Origin: JBMNGO01 sp050949885
GTDB taxonomy: Bacteria > Bacillota > Syntrophomonadia > Syntrophomonadales > Syntrophomonadaceae
Direction: 5' to 3'
Assembly: GCA_050949885.1 (NCBI GenBank)
Contig: JBMNGO010000007.1
Location: 62,001 to 126,000, forward strand
Length of the DNA: 64,000 bases
The notes under the pieces: generated by a model
The model's input: the letters and a program-made list of their open reading frames with translations, nothing else
What the model was told of the DNA's origin: nothing
Databases searched by the model: none
Shown: one piece after another, positions 34,813 to 43,199 of the stretch
Layout: every line of letters begins with the position of its first letter
Position numbering within the stretch: position 1 is the stretch's first letter
Made by a program: the position numbers and the translations under genes

Positions 34813-35625
34813 ATGCTGGAAATTAAATTCGATGGAAGAGTAGCGGTAATACTGGGAGGAGCCGGTGGTATAGGTAAGGGCATAGTAAAGGTCTTCGCTC
34901 AGTGCGGAGCCAGTCTAGCTGTTGTGGATATAAATTTGCCTGAGGCTCAAAAAGTGGCTGAACAATCGGCGGAAAAATACGGAGTGAAGGCAAAAGCGTA
35001 CAAGTTGGATATGGCAGATGAAGACCAGGTTAATTCGGTTTTTAAGCAGATTCATGATGACTTTTCCTCTCTGGATATTGTCATAATAGCCTCAGGAGTT
35101 GGTTCTGCCCAATCAGGGGAGAAAGCCAATTTTTATGACTCTCCTTCCACCGCCTCCCAGAGAATTGTGCAGGTCAATATACTTGGCACTGGCTACTGTC
35201 TGAAGGCAGCCTTGAACTATATGATACCGCAAAATTATGGCAGAATTGTTACCCTGGCGTCCATTGCCGGACGTCGGGCCAGTGCCAACGGAGCCGGAGC
35301 CAACTATGCGTCATCCAAGGCAGCGATTATATCCATGACCCAATCAGTTGCCAGGGCTCACGCCAAACAGGGCATTACCTGTAACTGCATATGTCCTGGA
35401 TACATTTATACAGAAATGCTGGGGTCACGTTTCTCGGCTATTGCCAAGCGCATGGGGGTGACAGCGGAAGAGGTTTGGCAGAGTTTTGCGCTGGATAAGA
35501 TTCCGCAGGGAGTGGACCAAACCCCTGAGGATATAGGATTTGCAGCAGCTTTTCTGGTTTCCGACAGGGCTCGGCATATAACCGGGCAGACGCTGAATGT
35601 GGATGGCGGAGCGGTATTGAATTGA
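34813..35625 (+). CDS. Short-chain dehydrogenase/reductase, catalytic partner
   Basis: A 270-residue NAD(P)-dependent SDR from the ATG at 34813 (GGGAGGCAGG upstream). LGGAGGIGKGIV is the cofactor loop, the acidic residue in AVVDINL suggests NAD, Ser is in LASIAGRRA and YASSK is the intact Tyr-xxx-Lys. It shares the unusual CNCICPGYI and the DSPS stretch with its upstream neighbour, so the two arose by tandem duplication. It probably oxidises a hydroxy-acid or alcohol on the way to the ThDP enzyme. The substrate is unknown. Confidence 0.92.
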   Translation: MLEIKFDGRVAVILGGAGGIGKGIVKVFAQCGASLAVVDINLPEAQKVAEQSAEKYGVKAKAYKLDMADEDQVNSVFKQIHDDFSSLDIVIIASGVGSAQSGEKANFYDSPSTASQRIVQVNILGTGYCLKAALNYMIPQNYGRIVTLASIAGRRASANGAGANYASSKAAIISMTQSVARAHAKQGITCNCICPGYIYTEMLGSRFSAIAKRMGVTAEEVWQSFALDKIPQGVDQTPEDIGFAAAFLVSDRARHITGQTLNVDGGAVLN

Positions 35626-35644
35626 TAATAAAGGGGTTGATGAC

Positions 35645-36595
35645 TTGAGAGTCTTAGTGAAAGAGCAGCCTAAACAACTGGTAATGAGAGATATCCCTGC
35701 TCCTCGGCCCAATGGAGAAGATGTCATTATAAAGGTTTCCCGGGTAGGAATATGCGGATCTGATGTGCATATGTGGGCTACTGATGACAGAATAGGGCTA
35801 ATTATGGGCCATGAGTTTTGCGGGGTAGTAACCGATCCGGGTTCCAATACATCATTAAAAACTGGAGACCGGGTAGTTGTTTATCCTCAGGGCAGGGGGG
35901 TATTTGTGGATTTGCCAGGAGCCTATGCGGACTATTTTGCGGCTAAGCCCGGCAATGTATTAAAACTCCCCGACAGCATAGACGATGACACAGCTGCCAT
36001 GATAGAGCCGGCATCTGTGGCTCTAAGGGCTTTTCATTTTACAGAAGCCAAGATAAACGAAAAAGTACTGATAACCGGAGCAGGTTTGATAGGCTTGCTG
36101 ATGGCCGAATGGCTGCGGCTGGCCGGGGTCGATTATATTGCCATGACGGAAGTCAATAAGAGCAGAATAGAGTATGCCAGGAGCCTTAACCTGGTGGACG
36201 ACGTATTTGATGCGAAAGATGACCAGTTGGTCGAAAAGCTGCAGGCAGTTGCAGAGGGCGGTTTTGACAAGGTAGTTGAATGCACGGGCCAGGGCAGTGC
36301 ACTGGCCCTTAGCCTGGATGCAGTTAAAAAAGGTGGACGGATTATGTACGTGGGAATAGACTACAAGCCATTCCCATTTTATAGCCGGCCGCTGGTGGCC
36401 AACGAAATTTCCCTGGTAGGATCATATGGCAGTGGCATACCCGTTTTTCAGGAATGTATACATCACCTGGCCAAGCAGAGGATTAATATTGCCAAGTATG
36501 TTACCAGCCATATAAATCTTGAACAGGTCCAGGAAAAGATCGCAGAAATCGCATCAGGGCAAAGCACGGAAATTAAATCCATTGTGGTTATTTGA
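35645..36595 (+). CDS. Zinc-type alcohol/polyol dehydrogenase without the structural zinc lobe
   Basis: A 316-residue medium-chain dehydrogenase from a TTG start (AAAGGGG upstream). Catalytic zinc ligands are visible in GICGSDVHMW and MGHEFCG. The Rossmann motif is ITGAGLIGLLMAEW with Glu in MTEVNKSR suggesting NAD. The usual CxxCxxCxxxxxxxC structural-zinc loop is absent: GDRVVVYPQ passes directly to GVFVDLPGAYADYFA. That explains the short length (about 345 is usual). It is closest in style to threonine/sorbitol dehydrogenases. In the operon it probably performs a second alcohol oxidation. Confidence 0.88.
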   Translation: MRVLVKEQPKQLVMRDIPAPRPNGEDVIIKVSRVGICGSDVHMWATDDRIGLIMGHEFCGVVTDPGSNTSLKTGDRVVVYPQGRGVFVDLPGAYADYFAAKPGNVLKLPDSIDDDTAAMIEPASVALRAFHFTEAKINEKVLITGAGLIGLLMAEWLRLAGVDYIAMTEVNKSRIEYARSLNLVDDVFDAKDDQLVEKLQAVAEGGFDKVVECTGQGSALALSLDAVKKGGRIMYVGIDYKPFPFYSRPLVANEISLVGSYGSGIPVFQECIHHLAKQRINIAKYVTSHINLEQVQEKIAEIASGQSTEIKSIVVI

Positions 36596-36703
36596 GGCAA
36601 TGGGTATTCTGTGGTGGAACCTGATGTATCGATGATCGCAGAAGATAGAAAAAAGGACCAAGAAAAGGCGGGCAGCAAATTCTTTAAAAGGAGGTTGGGC
36701 ACT

Positions 36704-37174
36704 TTGAAAATCCGCGAATATCCTGAATACCAAGTGCTTATGGTCTCGGGAGTGATTGCTATAGTCTTTGCTTTAATTCTGTACTTCGTGATTATTCCCA
36801 GCACTATTGCGGATATAACTGACTTTGGGGTAAGTTCTCGATTCTTGCCCGAAATACTGGCAGGGGTTATTGGCTTCCTGGGCATTTGGCTGGTGGTTGA
36901 GGGATTTGTAAAGAAAAAAGGCTACATAGGAGATGGCAAATATATTATAAATCTCCATGATACCAGGCTTATCCTGATTACCATTGGGATAATTGCTCTT
37001 TACATCATAGCACTGGAATACGTGGGATACATTGTAACCACCTGCCTATTAATCGGTACCCTGATGTGGCTGTACGGAGAGAGAAGAATAGCATTGGTGG
37101 CTGCTATAGCCATCCTTTTCCCAATTGTGATAAGAATATTTTTTGCTTATGCTCTAAAAATGCAGCTTCCTTAA
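36704..37174 (+). CDS. Tripartite tricarboxylate transporter small membrane subunit TctB
   Basis: A 156-residue membrane protein from a TTG at 36704 with AAAAGGAGG eight bases upstream; a longer frame from 36611 has a charged N-terminus and a poor ribosome site. Four hydrophobic spans are visible (VLMVSGVIAIVFALILYFVI, LAGVIGFLGIWLVV, LILITIGIIALYIIALEYVG, ALVAAIAILFPIVIRIFF). YVGYIVTTCLLIGTLMWLYGER is the family's conserved region. With TctA and TctC it forms a secondary, solute-binding-protein-dependent carboxylate importer. Confidence 0.88.
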   Translation: MKIREYPEYQVLMVSGVIAIVFALILYFVIIPSTIADITDFGVSSRFLPEILAGVIGFLGIWLVVEGFVKKKGYIGDGKYIINLHDTRLILITIGIIALYIIALEYVGYIVTTCLLIGTLMWLYGERRIALVAAIAILFPIVIRIFFAYALKMQLP

Positions 37175-37206
37175 TATAACAACCTTTTGGCAAGGGGGGG
37201 ATTTAA

Positions 37207-38730
37207 ATGTTAGAAATGTTGGCTGCCGGATTTCTATCCGTACTGACCATAAAGAATATGCTTTTCTTAATAGGCGGTGTTTGTGTAGGAATTGTACTAG
37301 GTGCCATACCAGGTCTATCAGCCACCATGGCGATTGCTTTAGTCATACCTTTAACCATGACCTTGGATCCAACCACGTCTCTGATTATGCTGTTGGGGGC
37401 ATATAATGGAGGCATTTTTGGAGGTAGTATTGCAGCCATTCTTCTGGCTACTCCAGGTACATCGGCAGCTGCCGCCACTGTGGCGGACGGTTTCCAGATG
37501 GCCAAAAAAGGGCAGGGGATTAAAGCTATAAAGACTGCTCTGGTGGCATCTGTACATGGCTGTATATTCAGTTGTATTGTTCTAATACTGGTAGCCGGAC
37601 CTGTGGCTAAATTTGCTCTCGAATTTGGCCCTGGAGAATACAGTGTTTTAATGCTGTTTGCTCTTACTATGATAGGATCCCTGGTAGGGAAGAATTTTGG
37701 CAAAGGTCTTTTGGGGGGAATATTAGGAGTCCTGGTAAGCTTGGTAGGAATTGACTCTATGACAGCATTACCCCGTTTGACCTTTGATATACCAACCCTA
37801 ACCAAAGGCATTGACCTGATTGGAATGCTCATTGGCTTGCTGGCAGTATCAGAAATCTTTGTGCAAATTGAAAAGATAGCCAAAGGTCAGGTTAGTGCTC
37901 ATCTGCCGCCCCCGCAACATCCAGATGATTCGCGGTTTCTGCCCAGTGAATATAAAAGGATTCTGCCCACTATTGGCAGGTCGTCTCTCATTGGATGTTT
38001 CATCGGTTGTCTCCCTGCCTTGGGAACAACCTTAGCCGCCTTTCTTGGCTATGATATGGCCAAACGGGCATCCAAGCATCCCGAAAAATTTGGGACAGGT
38101 ATTGTTGAAGGGGTGGCTGGGCCGGAGGCCGCTAACAATGCAGTTTGCGGTGCCAACCTGATTCCCTTGCTGGCTTTTGGTGTTCCCGGTGATGTGGTGG
38201 CAGCCATTCTGATGGGGGCTTTTCTGGTCCAAGGACTTACCCCGGGCCCGTTTATTTTCCGGGAAGCACCTCATGTAGTCTATGGTGTTTATGCTGGCTT
38301 GATCATTTCCAATCTATGTTTGTTTGTAATAGCATGGTTTTCAGCTAAACAATTTGCCCGTGTAGCTTCTTTAAAGACAAACATAATATATCCAATTATA
38401 CTAGCCTTTTGCATTGTCGGTACCTATGCCATTAATCAACATATCGGTGATATATGGGTAATGTTATGCTTCGCTATTTTAGGATATGTGATGATTAAAT
38501 TCGGTTTTTCGCCCGCTACCATGATAATCGGTTTTATTCTTGGGCCTATATTTGAAAGATATATGAGGCAGGCTTTGTTGGTTTCAGGCGGCAGTGTGGA
38601 CATATTTTTCAGTAGCCCAATTTGTATAGTCTTATGGATTATTACAGCATTTTCAGTCTATACCATTATACGAAACAGCAGGCGGGACGGAAAGAAAAGT
38701 CAACAAGCAGAGGCTTCTGAAGCCAGTTAA
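37207..38730 (+). CDS. Tripartite tricarboxylate transporter large permease TctA
   Basis: A 507-residue permease with about eleven membrane spans. Family signatures: GIVLGAIPGLSATMAIALVIPLTM, GAYNGGIFGGSIAAILLATPGTSAAAATVADG (split here by single residues), and the second repeat IPLLAFGVPGDVVAAILMGAFLVQGLTPGP. GGGGGG and GGGATTT precede the ATG. It imports the carboxylate captured by TctC in symport with cations. It is sandwiched between TctB and TctC genes, in the sigma-54 operon. Confidence 0.95.
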   Translation: MLEMLAAGFLSVLTIKNMLFLIGGVCVGIVLGAIPGLSATMAIALVIPLTMTLDPTTSLIMLLGAYNGGIFGGSIAAILLATPGTSAAAATVADGFQMAKKGQGIKAIKTALVASVHGCIFSCIVLILVAGPVAKFALEFGPGEYSVLMLFALTMIGSLVGKNFGKGLLGGILGVLVSLVGIDSMTALPRLTFDIPTLTKGIDLIGMLIGLLAVSEIFVQIEKIAKGQVSAHLPPPQHPDDSRFLPSEYKRILPTIGRSSLIGCFIGCLPALGTTLAAFLGYDMAKRASKHPEKFGTGIVEGVAGPEAANNAVCGANLIPLLAFGVPGDVVAAILMGAFLVQGLTPGPFIFREAPHVVYGVYAGLIISNLCLFVIAWFSAKQFARVASLKTNIIYPIILAFCIVGTYAINQHIGDIWVMLCFAILGYVMIKFGFSPATMIIGFILGPIFERYMRQALLVSGGSVDIFFSSPICIVLWIITAFSVYTIIRNSRRDGKKSQQAEASEAS

Positions 38731-38828
38731 ATGCAAGTGGCTTACAAATTATTACAAGGGGGCGATATGAATACAAAGAAATCTAAAGGGCACTTTTCTT
38801 TTTAATAAAAAAAGGAGGCGGGTCTAAA

Positions 38829-39791
38829 GTGAAAAGAAAACCTATACTTATTACAGTCTTTTTAATGATTGCATTTTCAACCATGATCTTTGCCGGGTGT
38901 GATAGTCAGGAAGCGAAATTTCCATCCAAGCCACTTAATATGATTATAAACTTCTCGGCTGGATGCGGGACAGACCTTAGTGCAAGAACCATAGCCACAG
39001 CAATGGAAAAGGAATTGGGACAACCTATTAACCCGGTTAATAAAACCGGAGGCGGGGGTACTATAGGTGTGGGCGAGCTGGCCAAATCTTCCAATGATGG
39101 TTACACTTTTGGTCTAGTAACATTTATGGCTGCGGCCATGTCTCCCCATACCATGAATGTTCCTTATACCATTGATGATTTTGAATTCCTGGGGACCTAT
39201 GGAAAGTATAAATATGCCATTGCTGTTAAAAGTGATTCACCGTACAAGACTCTGGCGGATCTTGTTGCAGCAGCTAAAACCAAAAACGTCTCCTACGCTT
39301 GTACTGGATTCCCCAACGTAATTCCTTTTATAGAATTAGGGAATAAAGAGGGAGTTAAATTTACTTTTGTGCCGCATAACTCAGGACCTGAGTGTGCTAC
39401 AGCCTTGTTAGGGGGACACGTTGATGCGATGCTGCAAAATGTAAATGATACCCTGCCCTTTGTAAAAAGTGGGGAAATGCGAGTTCTGGCAGTTGCCGAT
39501 GCCGAGCGTTGGCCAGAGCTGCCTGATATCCCAACATTGAAGGATTTGGGATATGACATAGCCATTGAATCCTGGATCGCTGTGGCAGTACCCAAAGGAA
39601 CTCCGGCCGAAAATAGGCAAGCTTTGGAAGCAGCGTTTCAGAAAGCCCTGGAAGATCCTGCTTTTATAGACATCATGCAGAAGGTGGGTTTGACACCTAA
39701 GTACATTAGTGGTGAAGAGTTCCGCCAAGTATGCGATGAGGCTACTCCCAGGTTAATTGAGCAGCATAAAGCATTAGGATTATCCAAATAG
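38829..39791 (+). CDS. Tripartite tricarboxylate transporter substrate-binding lipoprotein TctC
   Basis: A 320-residue lipoprotein of the Bug/TctC family from a GTG start (AAAAGGAGG upstream). The signal sequence ends at the lipobox IFAGC (Cys24). FPSKPLNMIINFSAGCGTDLSART is the typical ligand-binding loop, followed by GEL-type AKSSNDGYTFGLVTFMA and WIAVAVPKGTPAENRQALEAAF. It lacks the usual WPxKPIxxIVPxxxGG in exact form, with NFSAGCGTD instead. Ligand unknown, but Bug proteins bind small carboxylates. It is the last gene before the terminator. Confidence 0.93.
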   Translation: MKRKPILITVFLMIAFSTMIFAGCDSQEAKFPSKPLNMIINFSAGCGTDLSARTIATAMEKELGQPINPVNKTGGGGTIGVGELAKSSNDGYTFGLVTFMAAAMSPHTMNVPYTIDDFEFLGTYGKYKYAIAVKSDSPYKTLADLVAAAKTKNVSYACTGFPNVIPFIELGNKEGVKFTFVPHNSGPECATALLGGHVDAMLQNVNDTLPFVKSGEMRVLAVADAERWPELPDIPTLKDLGYDIAIESWIAVAVPKGTPAENRQALEAAFQKALEDPAFIDIMQKVGLTPKYISGEEFRQVCDEATPRLIEQHKALGLSK

Positions 39792-39863
39792 GGAGGAATT
39801 GCAGCGCTAATACCAGCTTAAACATAATAAATATCAAACCTTTATACCTCCCTAACACTCTCT

Positions 39864-39900
39864 AAAACATTTAAGCACCATAATGGTGCTTAAATGTTTT
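39864..39900 (+). terminator. Terminator of the sigma-54 operon
   Basis: A perfect 17-bp stem (39864-39880 with 39884-39900) around a TAA loop; the TTTT lies in the 3' arm, and AAAA at the left suggests activity on both strands. Confidence 0.85.
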
Positions 39901-39902
39901 AA

Positions 39903-40040
39903 GTGCGCCCGCCATGGGCGCAGTGTGGAGGGTGAAAGTACCTAGTGCGGGTTGATGGCAGCCCGCGAATCAACCAAGATGACTGATACTGACAGTGCCT
40001 ACCCGGGCTGTTAAACCGTCAGTCATCGGGCATCGGTGGT
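39903..40040 (+). mobile_element. Probable 5' remnant of a group II intron
   Basis: Two bases after the terminator stem the sequence reads GTGCGCCCGCCATGGGCGC, with GGAGGGTGAAAGTACCT following. This is the look of a bacterial group II intron 5' end and start of domain I. No reverse transcriptase gene and no domain V are found before the MFS gene, so only a fragment remains; the 3' limit is uncertain. Class C introns insert just after terminator hairpins, which fits the position. Confidence 0.5.
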
Positions 40041-40266
40041 CCGGGCAGTCAAAATTCGTTGCACCAATTTTCTTTTTCCGCAGAGCGGGATTACTAGGAC
40101 AAATCTTCAACGGGGATGGGGATTTATTAGACCAGCCGGGTAGTTAGCAAGAAATCAGTAACATAAGCCTTGAGTTTAATAGTGAGAGTTGGCTGAGCCC
40201 CTAAGTAATAAATTGGTCCTGGCAATTATTGATTGGTTTTAGTTCTTATTTGAGCGGAGGCAGGCT

Positions 40267-41520
40267 ATGGAGAAGGTAATAAACCACAGGGCATGGTTAG
40301 TCATGGTAGGTTGCTGTTTGTTGATGGCCATGGGATATGGTGTATCTACTACCTGTGTTTCGGTTTTTGTGAAACCTGTTACCGATTCATTAGGGATTAG
40401 TCGTACAGCCATGATGATGTACTTCACTTTACTTTCTATCGGTGCTATGTGTTTCAAACCCTTTGTCTCCAGAACACTTAAAAAGCTAGGGACAAGATTT
40501 GTTATTAGTCTTTCGATAATTATTCAGGCTTTGGTATTGGCTTTAATGTCCACCTTTTCCCAGGCCTGGCAGTTTCAAATGGCTGGACTAATAATCGGAC
40601 CCATGTTGCCCTTTGCCATGGTTTCTACGGCCATACTAATAACCAACTGGTTTGAAAAGGCAACAGGTACGGCCCTGGGGATAGCTATGGCCAGCTCTGG
40701 CATCTGCGGCTGCATATTGGCTCCCATAATGACCACCTTCATCGACCGATATGGGTGGGAAAAAGCGTTTCTTATTCTGGCGGTAATTGTGCTGGTTTTT
40801 GCATTACCTTTCACTACCACCATATTGCACTATCACCCCGGCGAAGTTGGATTGTTGCCTTATGGAACAGCACTTCATGGCCTTCAGAATGCCGGGTATA
40901 CGGCTGAAGAAACTTATGAAGGGGCAGGACTAACGCTAAAAGAAGCAAAAATTCATGTGAGCTTTTATTTATTGTTGCTGGTTTCTTTACTCTTTGGTTT
41001 TATGCTCTCGTTAAGCAGTAATGCTGCAGCCATGGTGGGAGATGCTGGATTTGCGCCTCTGGCAGTCGGAATGGTTGTATCTACGCAAATGATCGGATTG
41101 ACAATTGGGAAAATTGCCCTGGGTGCAATAAAAGACAAATGGAATTCGGATCTATCTACTATTAGTTCTATGCTATGCTTCTGTGCAGGAGTAATCTTAT
41201 ATATGTTTGCGATAACCGAAAGATCAGTTACTATAGTATATTTGGCAGCAGCTTTCGCAGGTTTTGGCTTGGCCTGCGGAACAGTATTACCTCCCTTGTT
41301 GACGAAAGAAGCGATGGGGTCAAAGGATTATGGTACCATGGTTGGCTATGCCACTATGTTCCAGTCATTGGGCAGTGCCTTGGGATTTTTTATATTGGGC
41401 TTGATGTACGATTTAACGGGCGATTATAAGGCTGCCCTGATCATCTTAGCGATAATAAGCCTGACAGCGATTCCTCTCTCTTTATGGGCTACCAGAAAGG
41501 GAAAAGCAGTCTGGGTTTAA
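40267..41520 (+). CDS. MFS transporter, monocarboxylate/oxalate-formate antiporter-like
   Basis: A 417-residue major facilitator with twelve predicted membrane helices. The N-terminal half has WLVMVGCCLLMAMGYGVSTT and SVFVKPVTDSLGISRTAMM, typical of the OFA/MCT-like branch. A cytoplasmic loop follows (about 195-220), then FMLSLSSNAAAMVGDAGF and AAAFAGFGLACGTVLPPLL. GGAGGCAGG precedes the ATG. The likely cargo is a small carboxylate. It sits between the TTT operon and the sigma-54 activator and may be under the same regulator. Confidence 0.9.
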   Translation: MEKVINHRAWLVMVGCCLLMAMGYGVSTTCVSVFVKPVTDSLGISRTAMMMYFTLLSIGAMCFKPFVSRTLKKLGTRFVISLSIIIQALVLALMSTFSQAWQFQMAGLIIGPMLPFAMVSTAILITNWFEKATGTALGIAMASSGICGCILAPIMTTFIDRYGWEKAFLILAVIVLVFALPFTTTILHYHPGEVGLLPYGTALHGLQNAGYTAEETYEGAGLTLKEAKIHVSFYLLLLVSLLFGFMLSLSSNAAAMVGDAGFAPLAVGMVVSTQMIGLTIGKIALGAIKDKWNSDLSTISSMLCFCAGVILYMFAITERSVTIVYLAAAFAGFGLACGTVLPPLLTKEAMGSKDYGTMVGYATMFQSLGSALGFFILGLMYDLTGDYKAALIILAIISLTAIPLSLWATRKGKAVWV

Positions 41521-41678
41521 CACAGCAACCTGACCCATTTGGAAAAGTCGACATTTAACAACAATTATCAAAATTTTGTGATATATTTAGAATATATAAT
41601 TCAATAATGAATTAGAAATACTTTTGGGCGTGGTTCTATCTGCTAATTGGCATTGGTATTAGAAAGGAGTAGGTCACT

Positions 41679-43178
41679 GTGAATAATCAAGGGCCTGAAA
41701 AAAGAATGACTGCTAATACGCTAACGGATCAGGATTCAAGTGATATTTTGCTTACTCAACAGTTAGCCCAGGCTCAGAAGCTGATTAAGGAATTGGAAAC
41801 TATTATCGATTTAGCTTCAGTTGGAATCTGGGTAACCGATAGGACAGGGGTAACCATTATAGCCAATCAGGCTGCCTGTAGGATCAAAGGAGTAACCAAA
41901 GAACAGGTTATTGGCAAGAACATATTTCAACTGGTTACAGAAGGGGTAATTAATCATTCAGCCACAACAGAAGTCTTGAAAAGAAAATGCCCGGTCAGTA
42001 TTTTGACCAATGTTTGCAACGGTAGGCGGATCCTGGTGGAGAGCGTTCCAATATTTGATGAAGAAGATAATATATCCAGCGTTGTAAGCAACTGCATTGA
42101 TGTTACTGAGCTCAATTTTCTTAAAGAACAGCTGGAGCATCACATAAGGATAAATTCCCGCTATCAGAACGTGATAGAAAATTTGCAGATGCAGCAAGGA
42201 GATTATAACATTGTCTCCCGCAGCCCGCAAATGAGAAATATACTGGAATTGGCCTTACGGGTGGCAAAAACTGATTCAACCGTGCTGGTTACCGGTGAAT
42301 CGGGGGTAGGGAAAGAAGTGATTGCCAAGTTATTACATTATAATAGCAATAGAAAGAAAGAGCCATTTATTAAGATAAACTGTTCAGCTATTCCAGAAGC
42401 CCTTTTTGAGTCTGAACTGTTTGGATATGAAGGAGGTTCATTTACCGGGGCCAAAAAAGAGGGCAAAATGGGCCTGGCGGAAATGGCTAACGGGGGGACT
42501 CTTTTCCTGGATGAGATAGGTGATATGCCTTTGAACTTGCAACCTAAGCTCCTGGAGTTTTTGCAGGATCAAACCTTTTTGCGCGTTGGGGGGAATAAGT
42601 CCATCCAGGTGAATACAAGAGTAATTGCTGCCACCAACCGTGATTTGGTTAAACTTATTGAGGAAAAGCAATTTCGGGAGGATCTATATTACCGTTTGAA
42701 TGTGATACCAATTAGAATTCCTCCGTTGCGGGAAAGGCCGGAGGATATCTACTTTTTAGCCAGGCATTTTTTAAAAGAGTTTAATAATAAATACTCCCAA
42801 AATCATTTTTTGAACCAGGATGCCATAGATATTCTGGAAGGATATGCATGGCCAGGTAATGTAAGAGAACTGGAAAACCTGATCGAAAGGCTGGTCCTAA
42901 TTACCGAAGAAGAAGTTATTAGACGGGAACACTTGCCAGCCCAGTTGACAGGAAGACAGGGCTGTATATGCAATGTATCGGTAAACGGCTTAATGCCCGT
43001 TGAAAAAGCCATAGCAGAGGTTGAAAGACAGTTATTTGTTAAAGCATATAAACAATACAAAAACACTTATCGGGTGGCTGAAATTCTAGGGGTCAGCCAG
43101 CCCACAGTAGTTCGCAAACTGCACAAGTATGGGGTGGTAAATAACCTGTTGAATGATGCTAATAATTTTGGCCATTAG
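41679..43178 (+). CDS. Sigma-54-dependent transcriptional activator with PAS domain
   Basis: A 499-residue enhancer-binding protein from a GTG start (AAAGGAG nine bases upstream). A PAS sensor spans about 40-150 (ASVGIWVTDRTGVTIIANQAA, ISSVVSNCIDVTE). The AAA+ domain has Walker A GESGVGKEVIAKLLH and the sigma-54 contact loop GSFTGA (the usual GAFTGA with Ala to Ser). It also has GGTLFLDEIGDMPLNLQ and RPEDIYFLARHFL. A Fis-type HTH ends the protein (TYRVAEILGVSQPTVVRKLHKYG). It is the only such activator in the window. The only clear sigma-54 promoter (29769) drives the AOR/ThDP/SDR/TTT operon upstream, so it is its likely regulator; the ligand is probably the transported carboxylate (inference). 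Confidence 0.94.
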   Translation: MNNQGPEKRMTANTLTDQDSSDILLTQQLAQAQKLIKELETIIDLASVGIWVTDRTGVTIIANQAACRIKGVTKEQVIGKNIFQLVTEGVINHSATTEVLKRKCPVSILTNVCNGRRILVESVPIFDEEDNISSVVSNCIDVTELNFLKEQLEHHIRINSRYQNVIENLQMQQGDYNIVSRSPQMRNILELALRVAKTDSTVLVTGESGVGKEVIAKLLHYNSNRKKEPFIKINCSAIPEALFESELFGYEGGSFTGAKKEGKMGLAEMANGGTLFLDEIGDMPLNLQPKLLEFLQDQTFLRVGGNKSIQVNTRVIAATNRDLVKLIEEKQFREDLYYRLNVIPIRIPPLRERPEDIYFLARHFLKEFNNKYSQNHFLNQDAIDILEGYAWPGNVRELENLIERLVLITEEEVIRREHLPAQLTGRQGCICNVSVNGLMPVEKAIAEVERQLFVKAYKQYKNTYRVAEILGVSQPTVVRKLHKYGVVNNLLNDANNFGH

Positions 43179-43199
43179 CCTATTTTAGGGGATGGTGAA

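Larger units (their letters stand above)
39792..40266. other. Terminator, group II intron remnant and unexplained spacer
   Basis: The first 110 bp hold the operon terminator. From 39903 the sequence resembles the 5' end of a group II intron. The last 200 bp before the MFS gene contain no ORF; TGGCAATTATTGATT (40217-40231) resembles a sigma-54 site but lacks the GC of the -12 element. Confidence 0.5.

Noticed and set aside
40217..40231. Possible second sigma-54 promoter before the MFS gene
   Set aside because: TGGCAATTATTGATT has the -24 element but lacks the invariant GC of the -12 element.
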